Assembly (NCBI GenBank): GCA_045656345.1 | Contig: JAZOQZ010000146.1 | Span: forward strand, 1-23,717 | DNA: 23,717 bases | Source of the DNA: SIG452 sp045656345 | Lineage (GTDB): Bacteria; Bacillota; Clostridia; UMGS1840 | Reading direction: 5' to 3' | In this document: piece after piece, positions 6,733 through 13,983 of the stretch | How the letters are laid out: each line of letters begins with the position of its first letter | Position numbering within the stretch: the first letter of the stretch is position 1 | Notes under the pieces: generated by a model | The model's database searches: none | What the model was told of the DNA's origin: nothing | The model's input: the letters and a program-made list of their open reading frames with translations, nothing else | Translations under genes and position numbers: made by a program

Positions 6733-6753
6733 CCTTCTTTTTTAAAATTATAC
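6726..6753 (-). promoter_or_regulatory. Candidate sigma-F promoter of spoIIR
   Basis: GTATA (6753-6749) and GGTAAGAAT (6734-6726), 14 bases apart, resemble the sigma-F pattern (GYATA then GGnnAnAAT) as I remember it from Bacillus. The -35 overlaps the ispE stop codon and the -10 overlaps the 5' arm of the terminator. A start near 6718 would leave the hairpin's 5' arm out of the spoIIR RNA. The sequence is AT-rich, so chance matching is possible. Confidence 0.45.
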
Positions 6754-7596
6754 AGTCATTAAAAAAACTTGTTCATCATAATTTAAGAGACGCTGTCTGG
6801 CGTTTTCAGCGGATTGCAAAGAATCAAAAATCCCAAAAACAGACGGTCCGCTTCCACTCATCACGCTACCTAAAGCACCTTCTTCCATCATCACAGATTT
6901 CAGTTCTGCAATCAAGGGATGTTTTTTCACAGTGACTTCTTCCAAAACATTATACATTCTGCGGGAAAGCCCGTGAATATCTTCTTGTTCCAGAGATTGG
7001 ATTGCTCCTGCGGTATCGGGATGCAACTCAATTTTGGATGCTTGCAACGAAGTGAAAACATCTTTGGTGGAAACGTTGATATGTTTCGGTTTAATTAGCA
7101 CAATAAAGCAATGCGAAAGTTCGGGAAGTGTGGTTAAACGTTCTCCTGTTCCCTCTGCCAAAGCAACGCCACCCTGCAAACAAAACGGGATGTCTTTCCC
7201 AATTTTGTTTCCCATATGCTGCAATTGTGCTAACGAAAGATTTGTTTCGTACAATTCATTTAACCCGTGAAATACAGCAGCTGCATCGGTGCTTCCGCCT
7301 GCAAGACCTGCACTGACCGGAATTTTCTTATCAATTGTAATTGCTACACCACCACTGATCCCCGTTTCTTCAAAAAACAATTTGGCAGCACGGAATGCAA
7401 TATTCTTATCATTTTTAGGCAAAAAACTCAGATTGGTTCTCACGGTAATCTCATCCTGTTTTATGAGGGTGACAGTATCAGCCAACGGAATCTCCGCCAT
7501 AATCATTCTTAAATCATGGTATCCGTCTTCCCGTTTTCCGAGCACATCTAATGTAAGATTGATTTTTGCCTTAGCATATCTGGTGAGTTTATTCAT
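6748..7596 (-). CDS. ispE: 4-diphosphocytidyl-2-C-methyl-D-erythritol kinase
   Basis: A 282-residue GHMP-superfamily kinase that phosphorylates CDP-methylerythritol in the MEP route to isoprenoids. Visible features are AKINLTLDVLGKREDGYHDL at the N-terminus (about 10-29), the glycine-rich ATP loop PVSAGLAGGSTDAAA (about 89-103) and GSVMSGSGPSVFG near 243-255. The ATG at 7596 lies inside the end of the preceding S41 protease gene (8-base overlap ATGAATAA), with GAGGAG ten bases upstream, so the two are probably translationally coupled. It is the last gene of the envelope operon and is closed by the terminator at 6696-6732. Confidence 0.95.
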   Translation of the reverse strand: MNKLTRYAKAKINLTLDVLGKREDGYHDLRMIMAEIPLADTVTLIKQDEITVRTNLSFLPKNDKNIAFRAAKLFFEETGISGGVAITIDKKIPVSAGLAGGSTDAAAVFHGLNELYETNLSLAQLQHMGNKIGKDIPFCLQGGVALAEGTGERLTTLPELSHCFIVLIKPKHINVSTKDVFTSLQASKIELHPDTAGAIQSLEQEDIHGLSRRMYNVLEEVTVKKHPLIAELKSVMMEEGALGSVMSGSGPSVFGIFDSLQSAENARQRLLNYDEQVFLMTV

Positions 7597-8776
7597 AGGA
7601 TTTCAACTCCTCAATCGCTCTTTGTAACTGTGTATCCTGAGATTGATCCATCAAAAAGATGCTGGTCGTCTGATTTTCCAAAGCAACTTCAATATCCGGT
7701 GCTAACCCGACTTTATGAATATTAACACCGCTGGGCAAGAAATATTCACCAACTGTCAGAACCACAGCACTGTCTGAATCGATAAAGAAACTCTGACCAA
7801 CCACACCCTTACCGAAGGAATTCTGTCCGACTAATTTTGCTCCGTTATTATCCCGGAGACCGCCTGCCAACAATTCTGCAGCACTGGCGGTACCCTCGTC
7901 AATCAGAACACAAATCGGAAGGTCAAAGGAATGTTCCGCATCAGATGTTTCCACAATTTCCGAACCATCGGTATATTTTACAGAAACAATGGTCCCCTCC
8001 GGCATCAGATAATCAGAAACAGCAACAACGCTATCCAATGTGCCTCCGGAATTGGAACGCAAATCCAAAATCAATCCTTTTAATTGCGTTATGTCCAATT
8101 CTTCAAACTTACGGATAAATTCCCGATCTGTTCCCACATCGAAACTGGAGATTCGCACATAACCCACACCGTCTTGCAACATTTTCGCACGAACGGTTTC
8201 CACAGAAACCTCAGTTCTTACCAACTCCACTTCTTTTAATTCTCCCCCTTTTGTGAGGATACTTAAAGAAACACTTTCTCCCGGAAGCCCACGGATCATA
8301 GCCACGGTTTCGTCCATCATATCACCGGTCACGGGAGTTCCGTCAACTTCGATAATCCGGTCTCCGGTTTTAATCCCTGCTTTTTGAGCAGCAGATCCGT
8401 CAAAGGAGTTGATAATGGTTAGAAAATTATTTTCATCCACTGTGATTTCCACACCGATACCTACATAATTTCCTTCGATTTCTTCCGTAAAACCATCCAG
8501 ATCGTCGTTTGACATATAAAATGAAAAGGGATCCTTCAAATGATTCACATAACCTGACATCGCATAATCAAAAGCAGTGTCGTCCTCAATAGCTTCCCGG
8601 AAATAATAATTTTCATGTATAATTTCGTTAAGTTTCTTGATTTTCAGTGCTTGCGTGGTATAACTGCCTGCAAGAGTTCCGCTTCTTTCGTGAAGAACTC
8701 CTGCAAAATAACCAACAAATCCAATAACAACTGCTAACACAACGTATAAAATACGTCTAGCCGTTGATTCTTTCAT
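7589..8776 (-). CDS. S41 family carboxy-terminal processing protease (CtpA/CtpB type)
   Basis: A 395-residue membrane-anchored serine protease with an N-terminal signal anchor (about 8-27), a PDZ domain (about 95-180: YVGIGVEITVDENN through AGIKTGDRIIEVDGTPV) and the S41 core. The catalytic dyad is visible as Ser298 in GTASAAEL and Lys323 in SFGKGVVGQ; LDLRSNSGGTLDS marks the core beta-strand. The active site should face outside. Relatives trim secreted or membrane proteins; Bacillus CtpB takes part in sporulation signalling. Here the protease follows an M23 peptidase of the FtsEX pathway, so envelope protein turnover is the likely job. The ATG at 8776 follows CGAGGCG. A perfect hairpin lies between it and the M23 gene; its 3' end overlaps ispE. 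Confidence 0.93.
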   Translation of the reverse strand: MKESTARRILYVVLAVVIGFVGYFAGVLHERSGTLAGSYTTQALKIKKLNEIIHENYYFREAIEDDTAFDYAMSGYVNHLKDPFSFYMSNDDLDGFTEEIEGNYVGIGVEITVDENNFLTIINSFDGSAAQKAGIKTGDRIIEVDGTPVTGDMMDETVAMIRGLPGESVSLSILTKGGELKEVELVRTEVSVETVRAKMLQDGVGYVRISSFDVGTDREFIRKFEELDITQLKGLILDLRSNSGGTLDSVVAVSDYLMPEGTIVSVKYTDGSEIVETSDAEHSFDLPICVLIDEGTASAAELLAGGLRDNNGAKLVGQNSFGKGVVGQSFFIDSDSAVVLTVGEYFLPSGVNIHKVGLAPDIEVALENQTTSIFLMDQSQDTQLQRAIEELKSYE

Positions 8777-8803
8777 AACAAACGCCTCGTTTCATTTGAA
8801 ATT

Positions 8804-8832
8804 TGAGGGTACCGCAAACTGCGGTACCCTCA
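8804..8832. promoter_or_regulatory. Perfect 13-bp hairpin between the M23 and S41 genes
   Basis: TGAGGGTACCGCA (8804-8816) is exactly complementary to 8820-8832 around a three-base loop. Neither side has a run of T, so it is not a typical intrinsic terminator. It may slow polymerase, stabilise the upstream message or be a processing site, tuning the hydrolase relative to the protease. Confidence 0.6.
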
Positions 8833-8859
8833 ACCTAAGATATGCAAATTCAATCAAAA

Positions 8860-10023
8860 TTATTGTAGGTAATTCAACGGATTCTGAACAGCACCATTTA
8901 ACATTACTTCAAAATGAAGATGCGGCCCGGTGGACCATCCTGTGCTTCCGACCTTGGCAATTTTCTGCCCCTGTTTTACAACAGCTCCTACCGACACCAA
9001 ATTGGAAGAATGGTGACCATATAAAGTGGTAATTCCGCTGCCGTGGTCAATTACGATATAATTACCATATGCGCTGGAATAACCTGAAATGATAACCTTT
9101 CCGTCGGCCGCTGCAATAACCGAAGCTCCGCTGGGTGCTGCAATATCAATACCGGTATGCAATTTATACACTTTCAAAACAGGATGCAAACGGTTGCCGA
9201 AATAAGAAGTAATCGTCTGATAGCCGGGTGCCGGCCACATCATTACACCGCCGGAATATTTCGCAGTGGAAGTGTTTCCGGAAGTAGAAGGAGAAGACGA
9301 TAAGGAACGGATCTGTGCTTGAATGTTTGCACTTTCCTGTTCAAATTTCTTATATTCTTCCGTATATTTGTTAATATCATTCTGAAGCTGAGTTAATACC
9401 CGGGTATTTTCATCAATCAAGGTTTGTAAATTTTGCTGTTCTCTGTCAGCTTCTGCTTTTACAATCAGCAATTCCTCTTTCTTTACCTTTAAAAGAGCAC
9501 TTGCTTCCTCTACTTTAGCCTTACGGTTCACGATATCAGAAATAATTTGCTGATCATAAGCCGCGATTTGTTCAATCACATCCAAACGATACAGAAAATC
9601 TGCCAAATCGCCGCTGGACAGCAAAATGTCCAGATAAGAGGTGGAGTTTTCTTCATACAGAGATCTCATACGCAATTTGAACAGTTCTCTGTTTTCGTCT
9701 TCCTCTTCCGTTAAACGTTTGATTTCCGATTCGGTTGTCTGGATTTCAGACTCCAAAGCAGATACCTGATTGTTTAGCTCCTTCACACGCGCCGCAACAA
9801 TACTCATCTGAGAATCCAAATCCCGTTTTACCTCGTCATAAGTTGCTTTTTTGTCCTTTGCCTGATTCAATTTTTCTTGAGCTTGGTCTGCTTTCTGTTC
9901 TGCGTTCTGTTGTTTCTGTTGCAAATCAGATTTCTGGTCTGCCATAACAACTGTTGTGGAAAGCCCTATCGATAACAGTAGCATAAAACTTAATAACAAA
10001 GATAAAATTTGATTTTTATTCAT
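8860..10023 (-). CDS. Coiled-coil M23 murein endopeptidase (EnvC/PcsB-like architecture)
   Basis: A 387-residue exported peptidoglycan hydrolase. A signal peptide (about 1-28, ending near VVMA) is followed by a long charged coiled coil (about 30-255, rich in Q, K, E and A heptads), a serine-rich linker and a C-terminal M23/LytM domain. The zinc and catalytic positions are intact: His289 and Asp293 in LHTGIDIA, the His pair 337/338 in YGHHS, and His368/His370 in GPHLHFE. The chosen start is ATG 10023 behind AAGAAAGGA; a longer in-frame start at 10071 would add 16 residues before the signal peptide and overlap the preceding gene. The coiled-coil-plus-hydrolase layout next to ftsEX matches the family activated by FtsX (EnvC, PcsB, CwlO); this pairing is inferred from context. 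Confidence 0.92.
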   Translation of the reverse strand: MNKNQILSLLLSFMLLLSIGLSTTVVMADQKSDLQQKQQNAEQKADQAQEKLNQAKDKKATYDEVKRDLDSQMSIVAARVKELNNQVSALESEIQTTESEIKRLTEEEDENRELFKLRMRSLYEENSTSYLDILLSSGDLADFLYRLDVIEQIAAYDQQIISDIVNRKAKVEEASALLKVKKEELLIVKAEADREQQNLQTLIDENTRVLTQLQNDINKYTEEYKKFEQESANIQAQIRSLSSSPSTSGNTSTAKYSGGVMMWPAPGYQTITSYFGNRLHPVLKVYKLHTGIDIAAPSGASVIAAADGKVIISGYSSAYGNYIVIDHGSGITTLYGHHSSNLVSVGAVVKQGQKIAKVGSTGWSTGPHLHFEVMLNGAVQNPLNYLQ

Positions 10024-10054
10024 AATTTGTTTCCTTTCTTGAATCGTCAGCCAA

Positions 10055-10273
10055 CTAGTTAATCGATTCAATGAAATTCGTTAACAAAGGGATTAAAATA
10101 ACCATAGCAATAATCACAATAGCAGTACACATCAAAACAAATGTCATTTCACGCTTGTTTTGAGACTGACGCTCTGTTGAATAACGGCCTCTGCGATGTC
10201 TGTGACGACGTCTGCGATGATGTCTGTGCTGATGAGAATAATGTTGCTGAATAGAATCTGTTGTTTTTTCCAT
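10055..10273 (-). CDS. Small His/Arg-rich single-span membrane protein, function unknown
   Basis: A 72-residue protein. Residues 11-41 contain seven His and eleven Arg, and residues 44-64 form one hydrophobic transmembrane helix followed by a short tail. The positive-inside rule puts the His/Arg segment in the cytoplasm. The ATG at 10273 has GAGG six bases upstream. It sits between ftsX (42 bases upstream) and the M23 gene (31 bases downstream), on the same strand, so it should be co-expressed with the FtsEX-hydrolase system. I recognise no family. A role as an accessory subunit of FtsEX or in binding nucleic acid or acidic lipids is conceivable but unsupported. Residues 16-27 come from a 12-bp tandem repeat. 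Confidence 0.72.
   Translation of the reverse strand: MEKTTDSIQQHYSHQHRHHRRRRHRHRRGRYSTERQSQNKREMTFVLMCTAIVIIAMVILIPLLTNFIESIN
10193..10228 (-). repeat. Three 12-bp tandem units coding His/Arg blocks
   Basis: Read on the minus strand the units are CACAGACATCAT, CGCAGACGTCGT and CACAGACATCGC, coding HRHH, RRRR and HRHR. They differ mainly by A/G changes at the second codon position, which toggles His and Arg. This suggests growth by unit duplication followed by substitution that keeps positive charge. Confidence 0.75.
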
Positions 10274-10315
10274 ATTGGACCTCTTACGCTAAAAATTCGA
10301 TATACGGACTACTTA

Positions 10316-11197
10316 CTATACTTTCACGTATTTGTTGACTGCAAATGCAGCACCTAACGCACTGACCAGCACCCCATAAACGCTGTTAATCAGCAATAAC
10401 TGCCAAAACAGCATTGACGGCTGAATCAGGAAAACTCCCTGCATCACCTGATGGATATTCGGATATAGCAGGTTGTATCCGTAAAATAATAATAAACTGG
10501 ATAAAATTGCACCAAACAAACCGACTAATATACCTTCGATAATAAAAGGTGCTTTAACAAAGCCATTGGTTGCTCCCACATACTTCATAATGTTGATGTG
10601 TTTTCTGCGGGAAAAAACTGAAACATTGATAATGTTAGAAATAATGCTCAAACAAAGTAATGCCAGTGCCAGATAAATAATACAACTGTACAGGTTAATA
10701 CTCTCTTTTGCTTCCACCAATTTCTGAGACGTTTCCAGATTGTTGGAAATGGCGTCCACTTCAGGAATCAGACGAATTTCATTCATAATGGAATCTGCCT
10801 GATCAAGATTTGTTACAGTGACTTCAAATCTGTTGCGGAACGGATTATCGGCTTCGGATAATCCCTGCAGCAGAGGGTCATCTCCCACTGTTGCTTTAAA
10901 TTCCCGAAACGCTTCTGTCTTCAATACCAGAACAGCATTTTCCACCATTGCAACTTCCATAACGCTTCCTTTGACCCGTTCCAATTCTTCATCGGAGACC
11001 GTGTCATTTATATAAACATTAAACACAAAGTTATTGTTAAGCTGATCAGAAACGTGCACCAGATTGAACGAAACAATCTGGATGAAACCTGTCACAATCA
11101 AGGAAACCACGATAGTGATAACAGTCATAAAAGTGACTGTTTTATTGGAGAATAAATTGCCGAGGGCTTCCTTGAAAAAATAACTAAAATTTTTCAT
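10316..11197 (-). CDS. ftsX: Cell division ABC transporter permease FtsX
   Basis: A 293-residue membrane protein with the FtsX layout: one N-terminal membrane helix (about 15-36), an extracellular domain of about 110 residues (including VYINDTVSDEELERV and RFEVTVTNLDQAD), then three C-terminal helices with the conserved FSRRKHINIMKYVGATNGFV segment before the third. With FtsE it does not transport a substrate but passes ATP-driven shape changes to an extracellular hydrolase. The start is uncertain: ATG 11197 (11 bases after GGAGG) overlaps ftsE by 14 bases; GTG 11203 would be five bases from the same site; a start at 11224 is less likely. The overlap indicates translational coupling. Confidence 0.93.
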   Translation of the reverse strand: MKNFSYFFKEALGNLFSNKTVTFMTVITIVVSLIVTGFIQIVSFNLVHVSDQLNNNFVFNVYINDTVSDEELERVKGSVMEVAMVENAVLVLKTEAFREFKATVGDDPLLQGLSEADNPFRNRFEVTVTNLDQADSIMNEIRLIPEVDAISNNLETSQKLVEAKESINLYSCIIYLALALLCLSIISNIINVSVFSRRKHINIMKYVGATNGFVKAPFIIEGILVGLFGAILSSLLLFYGYNLLYPNIHQVMQGVFLIQPSMLFWQLLLINSVYGVLVSALGAAFAVNKYVKV

Positions 11198-11879
11198 GAT
11201 CACTGTAGCCTCCTCTTTCATCATCTCGGATAATGTTTCCGCCGCCTACAGCGATAACACGTTTATGCATTCTGTTTACAATATCCTTATCGTGAGTAGC
11301 AACGATGATTGTGGTACCGCTACGATTGATTTCCTCTAGATACTCCATAATTTCTTTGGAAGTATCCGGGTCTAAATTCCCGGTAGGTTCATCGGCAATA
11401 ATCAGATTAGGATTATTTGCCAATGCTCTTGCGATTGCAACACGCTGCTGTTCCCCACCAGATAACTGATCAGGATAAAAATGAGCCTTTTGAGACAGCC
11501 CCACTCTGCCCAAAACATCAGGAGCCCGTCTTCTGATCTGACGATTGGTGGCACCAACCACCTTCATAGCAAATGCCACATTATCAATCACTGTTTTATT
11601 GTCCAGCAAACGGAAATCCTGAAACACCATTCCTAATGTTCTTCTGTAATAAGGGATTTCTTTTCTGGTTAACTTCGTCACGTTGATATCATTGATGATA
11701 ATTTCACCGGAAGAAGCCTGTTCTTCCGCAGTAATCAATTTAATCAAGGTTGATTTTCCTGCGCCACTATGACCAACCAGGAAAACAAACTCCCCTTTTT
11801 CAATATCCAAATTAACATTTTCCAATGCGGTTACATTGGTGTTTTCATAGGTTTTGGTAACATCTTTAAACTGTAACAC
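11184..11879 (-). CDS. ftsE: Cell division ATP-binding protein FtsE
   Basis: A 231-residue cytoplasmic ABC ATPase that partners FtsX. Visible motifs are Walker A GHSGAGKST (about 36-44, Lys42), the Q-loop in MVFQDFRLLDNKTVIDNVAF, signature LSGGEQQRVAIARAL, Walker B LIIADEPTGNLD and the switch His in VATHDKDIV. MVFQDFRLLDNKTV is typical of FtsE rather than of general importers. The start is GTG at 11879, in a GAGGTG context 11 bases after the stop of the regulator gene, so the two are co-transcribed. The 3' end overlaps ftsX. Confidence 0.95.
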   Translation of the reverse strand: MLQFKDVTKTYENTNVTALENVNLDIEKGEFVFLVGHSGAGKSTLIKLITAEEQASSGEIIINDINVTKLTRKEIPYYRRTLGMVFQDFRLLDNKTVIDNVAFAMKVVGATNRQIRRRAPDVLGRVGLSQKAHFYPDQLSGGEQQRVAIARALANNPNLIIADEPTGNLDPDTSKEIMEYLEEINRSGTTIIVATHDKDIVNRMHKRVIAVGGGNIIRDDERGGYSDHEKF

Positions 11880-11890
11880 TACTTAGCACC

Positions 11891-12976
11891 TCAAATTTTC
11901 ATCACATTTGCAGAAAGGTATTTTTTCACCATCATGGCCACTTTAAAGATAATTGCATCATCAAATTCTCTTAAATCCAATCCGGTCAGTTTCTGGATCT
12001 TATCCAGACGATATACCAGGGTATTTCTGTGAATGAAAAGTTTTCTGGATGTTTCGGAAATGTTCAAACTGTTATCAAAAAATTTCTGAATGGTCATTAA
12101 AGTTTCGGAATCCAGCTTGTCAATAGAATCTTTCTTAAACACTTCATCTAAAAACATCTGACAAAGTTTTACAGGAAGCTGATAAATCAAACGACCGATT
12201 CCCAAAGATTCATAATTGAGAATTTCCTTTTCTGCATCAAACACACGTCCGATTTCCAATGCAACCTGTGCTTCACGATAAGAAGCTGCCACATCTCTCA
12301 ATGTGGGAGCCAGAGAACCGATTCCGACACAGATATTAATCATAGCCTCAGAACGCACCGTGTCGATAATCGTGGAAACCAACGCTTCCTGTTTTTTCGC
12401 GGAACGTTCGGACTCAGATGTTTCAGAAATCACTGCAATATTCTTTTCATCCAGAGCAATTACAAACTGTTTTCCTTTTTCAGGGAACATTCCACCTAAA
12501 ATTTCTGCCACATTGCCGTCATCCTGAACAGGAAGATTTACCAGATACACGGTTCTGGGCACTTCATAAGACAACTTCAATTCTTTGGAGCGAGCATAAA
12601 CTTCACCGGGAAGGACACTGTCTAATAAAATATTTTTGAGGAAATTTCCTGCATCATACTTTTCTTCATAAAAATGCTTGATATTGGAAAAAGTTGCTGC
12701 CAACATCTGTGCATATTTTTTTGCTATGTCAGAATCAGATTCCACATAAATGCAAAATTCCAATTTAGAACGCACAAAAATCGGCTTATAAGTAACCCCT
12801 TCTTCTACGATGACGGATCCGTCACTTAACAGCTCCAAATCAATTGGGAAATGTTTTCCTACGCTCATGTTATTTGATGCGGCAACCACAAAGCTGTTTT
12901 CATCCAACACCCCGAACGGATATTCCACAATCCCAACAAACTGATATACTGCATTCTGAAAATGTTTATGAATCAT
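11891..12976 (-). CDS. PucR/CdaR-type transcriptional regulator
   Basis: A 361-residue cytoplasmic protein. The last about 65 residues are a PucR-type helix-turn-helix (FFDNSLNISETSRKLFIHRN, then TLVYRLDKIQKLTGLDLREF). The middle (about 130-250) resembles the GGDEF-like CdaR domain found next to this HTH. The N-terminal about 120 residues could be a sensory domain whose signal I cannot name. Relatives control purine, sugar-diacid or amino-acid genes. Here it is the first gene of the ftsEX operon, only 11 bases from ftsE, so it probably regulates its own operon. ATG 12976 follows AAGGTGG; the promoter is at 13046-13074. Confidence 0.87.
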   Translation of the reverse strand: MIHKHFQNAVYQFVGIVEYPFGVLDENSFVVAASNNMSVGKHFPIDLELLSDGSVIVEEGVTYKPIFVRSKLEFCIYVESDSDIAKKYAQMLAATFSNIKHFYEEKYDAGNFLKNILLDSVLPGEVYARSKELKLSYEVPRTVYLVNLPVQDDGNVAEILGGMFPEKGKQFVIALDEKNIAVISETSESERSAKKQEALVSTIIDTVRSEAMINICVGIGSLAPTLRDVAASYREAQVALEIGRVFDAEKEILNYESLGIGRLIYQLPVKLCQMFLDEVFKKDSIDKLDSETLMTIQKFFDNSLNISETSRKLFIHRNTLVYRLDKIQKLTGLDLREFDDAIIFKVAMMVKKYLSANVMKI

Positions 12977-13045
12977 ACTGTACCACCTTATCCTCTTAAT
13001 TCCTATGTCAATTCTTATACTTTACTTAAAAATTCTTTTCAAAAT

Positions 13046-13074
13046 ATTATAACATAAAATCAAAAAGAATTCAA
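13046..13074 (-). promoter_or_regulatory. Sigma-A promoter of the regulator-ftsEX operon
   Basis: The -35 TTGAAT (13074-13069) and a perfect -10 TATAAT (13051-13046) are separated by 17 bases, with TATGT immediately before the -10. The leader to the ATG at 12976 is about 60 bases. Confidence 0.82.
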
Positions 13075-13119
13075 GTTTTTTTTACATTTTTTTGAGTTTT
13101 TTTGTATATATTTATAAAT

Positions 13120-13788
13120 TTATACATATTTTTTCAATTCACAAATAATTTCATGAATTTCCGGAGCATTTTCACTTCCGCCACGAGCATTTAAAATTGT
13201 TTGAAAACGGTTTAATTCTTTGGTCAGATACTGTTTTGTCAGGTTGTCATTCCGGTTGAGAAGACATCGTCCCAACTGATAGCTCATTTCATCCCGATTG
13301 GGTTCCTCTCCGTTGGAAACCAACATCAAAACATAAAACCTGCGATCCTCTAAAGCGATTCTTTCCTCCTTGATCACAAAATGATTTTCAGATAAAAAAC
13401 GTCTTAACACGGGAATTTCGCTTTGTGGCTGGAGCACCATATATTTCGCACGACGGGCGGTGTCAATATCGTTTGCAAGGATATTGACAATTAACCGACC
13501 TCCCATTCCGCAAATGGAAATCACATCAAACTCCTTATCGGAAAGTTCTTTTAGTCCATCGCTTTTCACCGTTTGGATATAGTTCTTCACGTGAAAGGCG
13601 GCAATATTTTTTGCGGCATTTTTCAGCGGACCGTCTCTTACGTCACATGCATATGCATAGTTGATTTTCTGTTGTTGCAACAAATAAATGGGAAGATATC
13701 CGTGATCAGTTCCGATATCACATAATGTCCCTGTTTTTTCAATCATTTCCGCAACGGTTTTGAGTCGCTCAGTAATTGGAATTTGCAT
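13120..13788 (-). CDS. trmK: tRNA (adenine(22)-N1)-methyltransferase TrmK
   Basis: A 222-residue SAM-dependent methyltransferase. The Rossmann motif TLCDIGTDHGYLPIYLL (about 22-38), the acidic CDV of the second strand and ISICGMGGRLI (about 89-99) match the Gram-positive TrmK family that makes m1A22 in some tRNAs. The Lys/Arg-rich, Gln- and Asn-containing C-terminal helical region (about 180-222) fits the coiled-coil tail of the family. The start chosen is ATG 13788, eight bases after GGAG; an in-frame TTG at 13809 has no good ribosome site. It has its own consensus promoter (13819-13847). In many Firmicutes trmK sits beside rpoD/dnaG, which is not so here. Confidence 0.92.
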   Translation of the reverse strand: MQIPITERLKTVAEMIEKTGTLCDIGTDHGYLPIYLLQQQKINYAYACDVRDGPLKNAAKNIAAFHVKNYIQTVKSDGLKELSDKEFDVISICGMGGRLIVNILANDIDTARRAKYMVLQPQSEIPVLRRFLSENHFVIKEERIALEDRRFYVLMLVSNGEEPNRDEMSYQLGRCLLNRNDNLTKQYLTKELNRFQTILNARGGSENAPEIHEIICELKKYV

Positions 13789-13818
13789 AGCACTTTCTCC
13801 GAATTTCAAATTTTATTT

Positions 13819-13847
13819 ATTATAACATATTCTGTTTTTTTTGTCAA
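13819..13847 (-). promoter_or_regulatory. Consensus sigma-A promoter of trmK
   Basis: TTGACA (13847-13842) and TATAAT (13824-13819) with a 17-base spacer: an exact match to both consensus boxes. Transcription would start near 13812, about 24 bases before the ATG. It is divergent from the ABC importer promoter. Confidence 0.9.
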
Positions 13848-13904
13848 ACAAAACAGAAATTGACAAATTAATTTGGAAAAATTAATAAAAATGCAAAAAT
13901 ATGG

Positions 13905-13933
13905 TTGATTTTTTAAAAAGAATATGTTAGAAT
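13905..13933 (+). promoter_or_regulatory. Sigma-A promoter of the amino-acid ABC importer
   Basis: TTGATT (13905-13910) and TAGAAT (13928-13933) with a 17-base spacer and TATGT before the -10. A second TTGACA at 13860-13865 has only a weak -10 (TAATAA) behind it. The AAAGGAG ribosome site follows near 13969-13975. Confidence 0.72.
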
Positions 13934-13983
13934 GGATGAGCATATAATGTAAAAAATTTTTTTATGCAAAGGAGATTTTTATC

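Noticed and set aside
8804..8832. Perfect hairpin considered as an intrinsic terminator or recombination site
   Set aside because: There is no T-run on either strand, no flanking duplication and no recombinase gene, so it is kept only as an unexplained intercistronic hairpin.
10024..10071. Longer N-terminus for the M23 peptidase
   Set aside because: It would put 16 polar residues before a normal signal peptide and overlap the small membrane-protein gene; the site at AAGAAAGGA supports ATG 10023.
13107..13131. AT-rich palindromic stretch at the end of trmK
   Set aside because: It has only A/T pairs plus one or two others, too weak to call a terminator.
13789..13809. Longer N-terminus for TrmK from TTG 13809
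   Set aside because: It encloses the GGAG ribosome site used by ATG 13788 and almost abuts the promoter start site.
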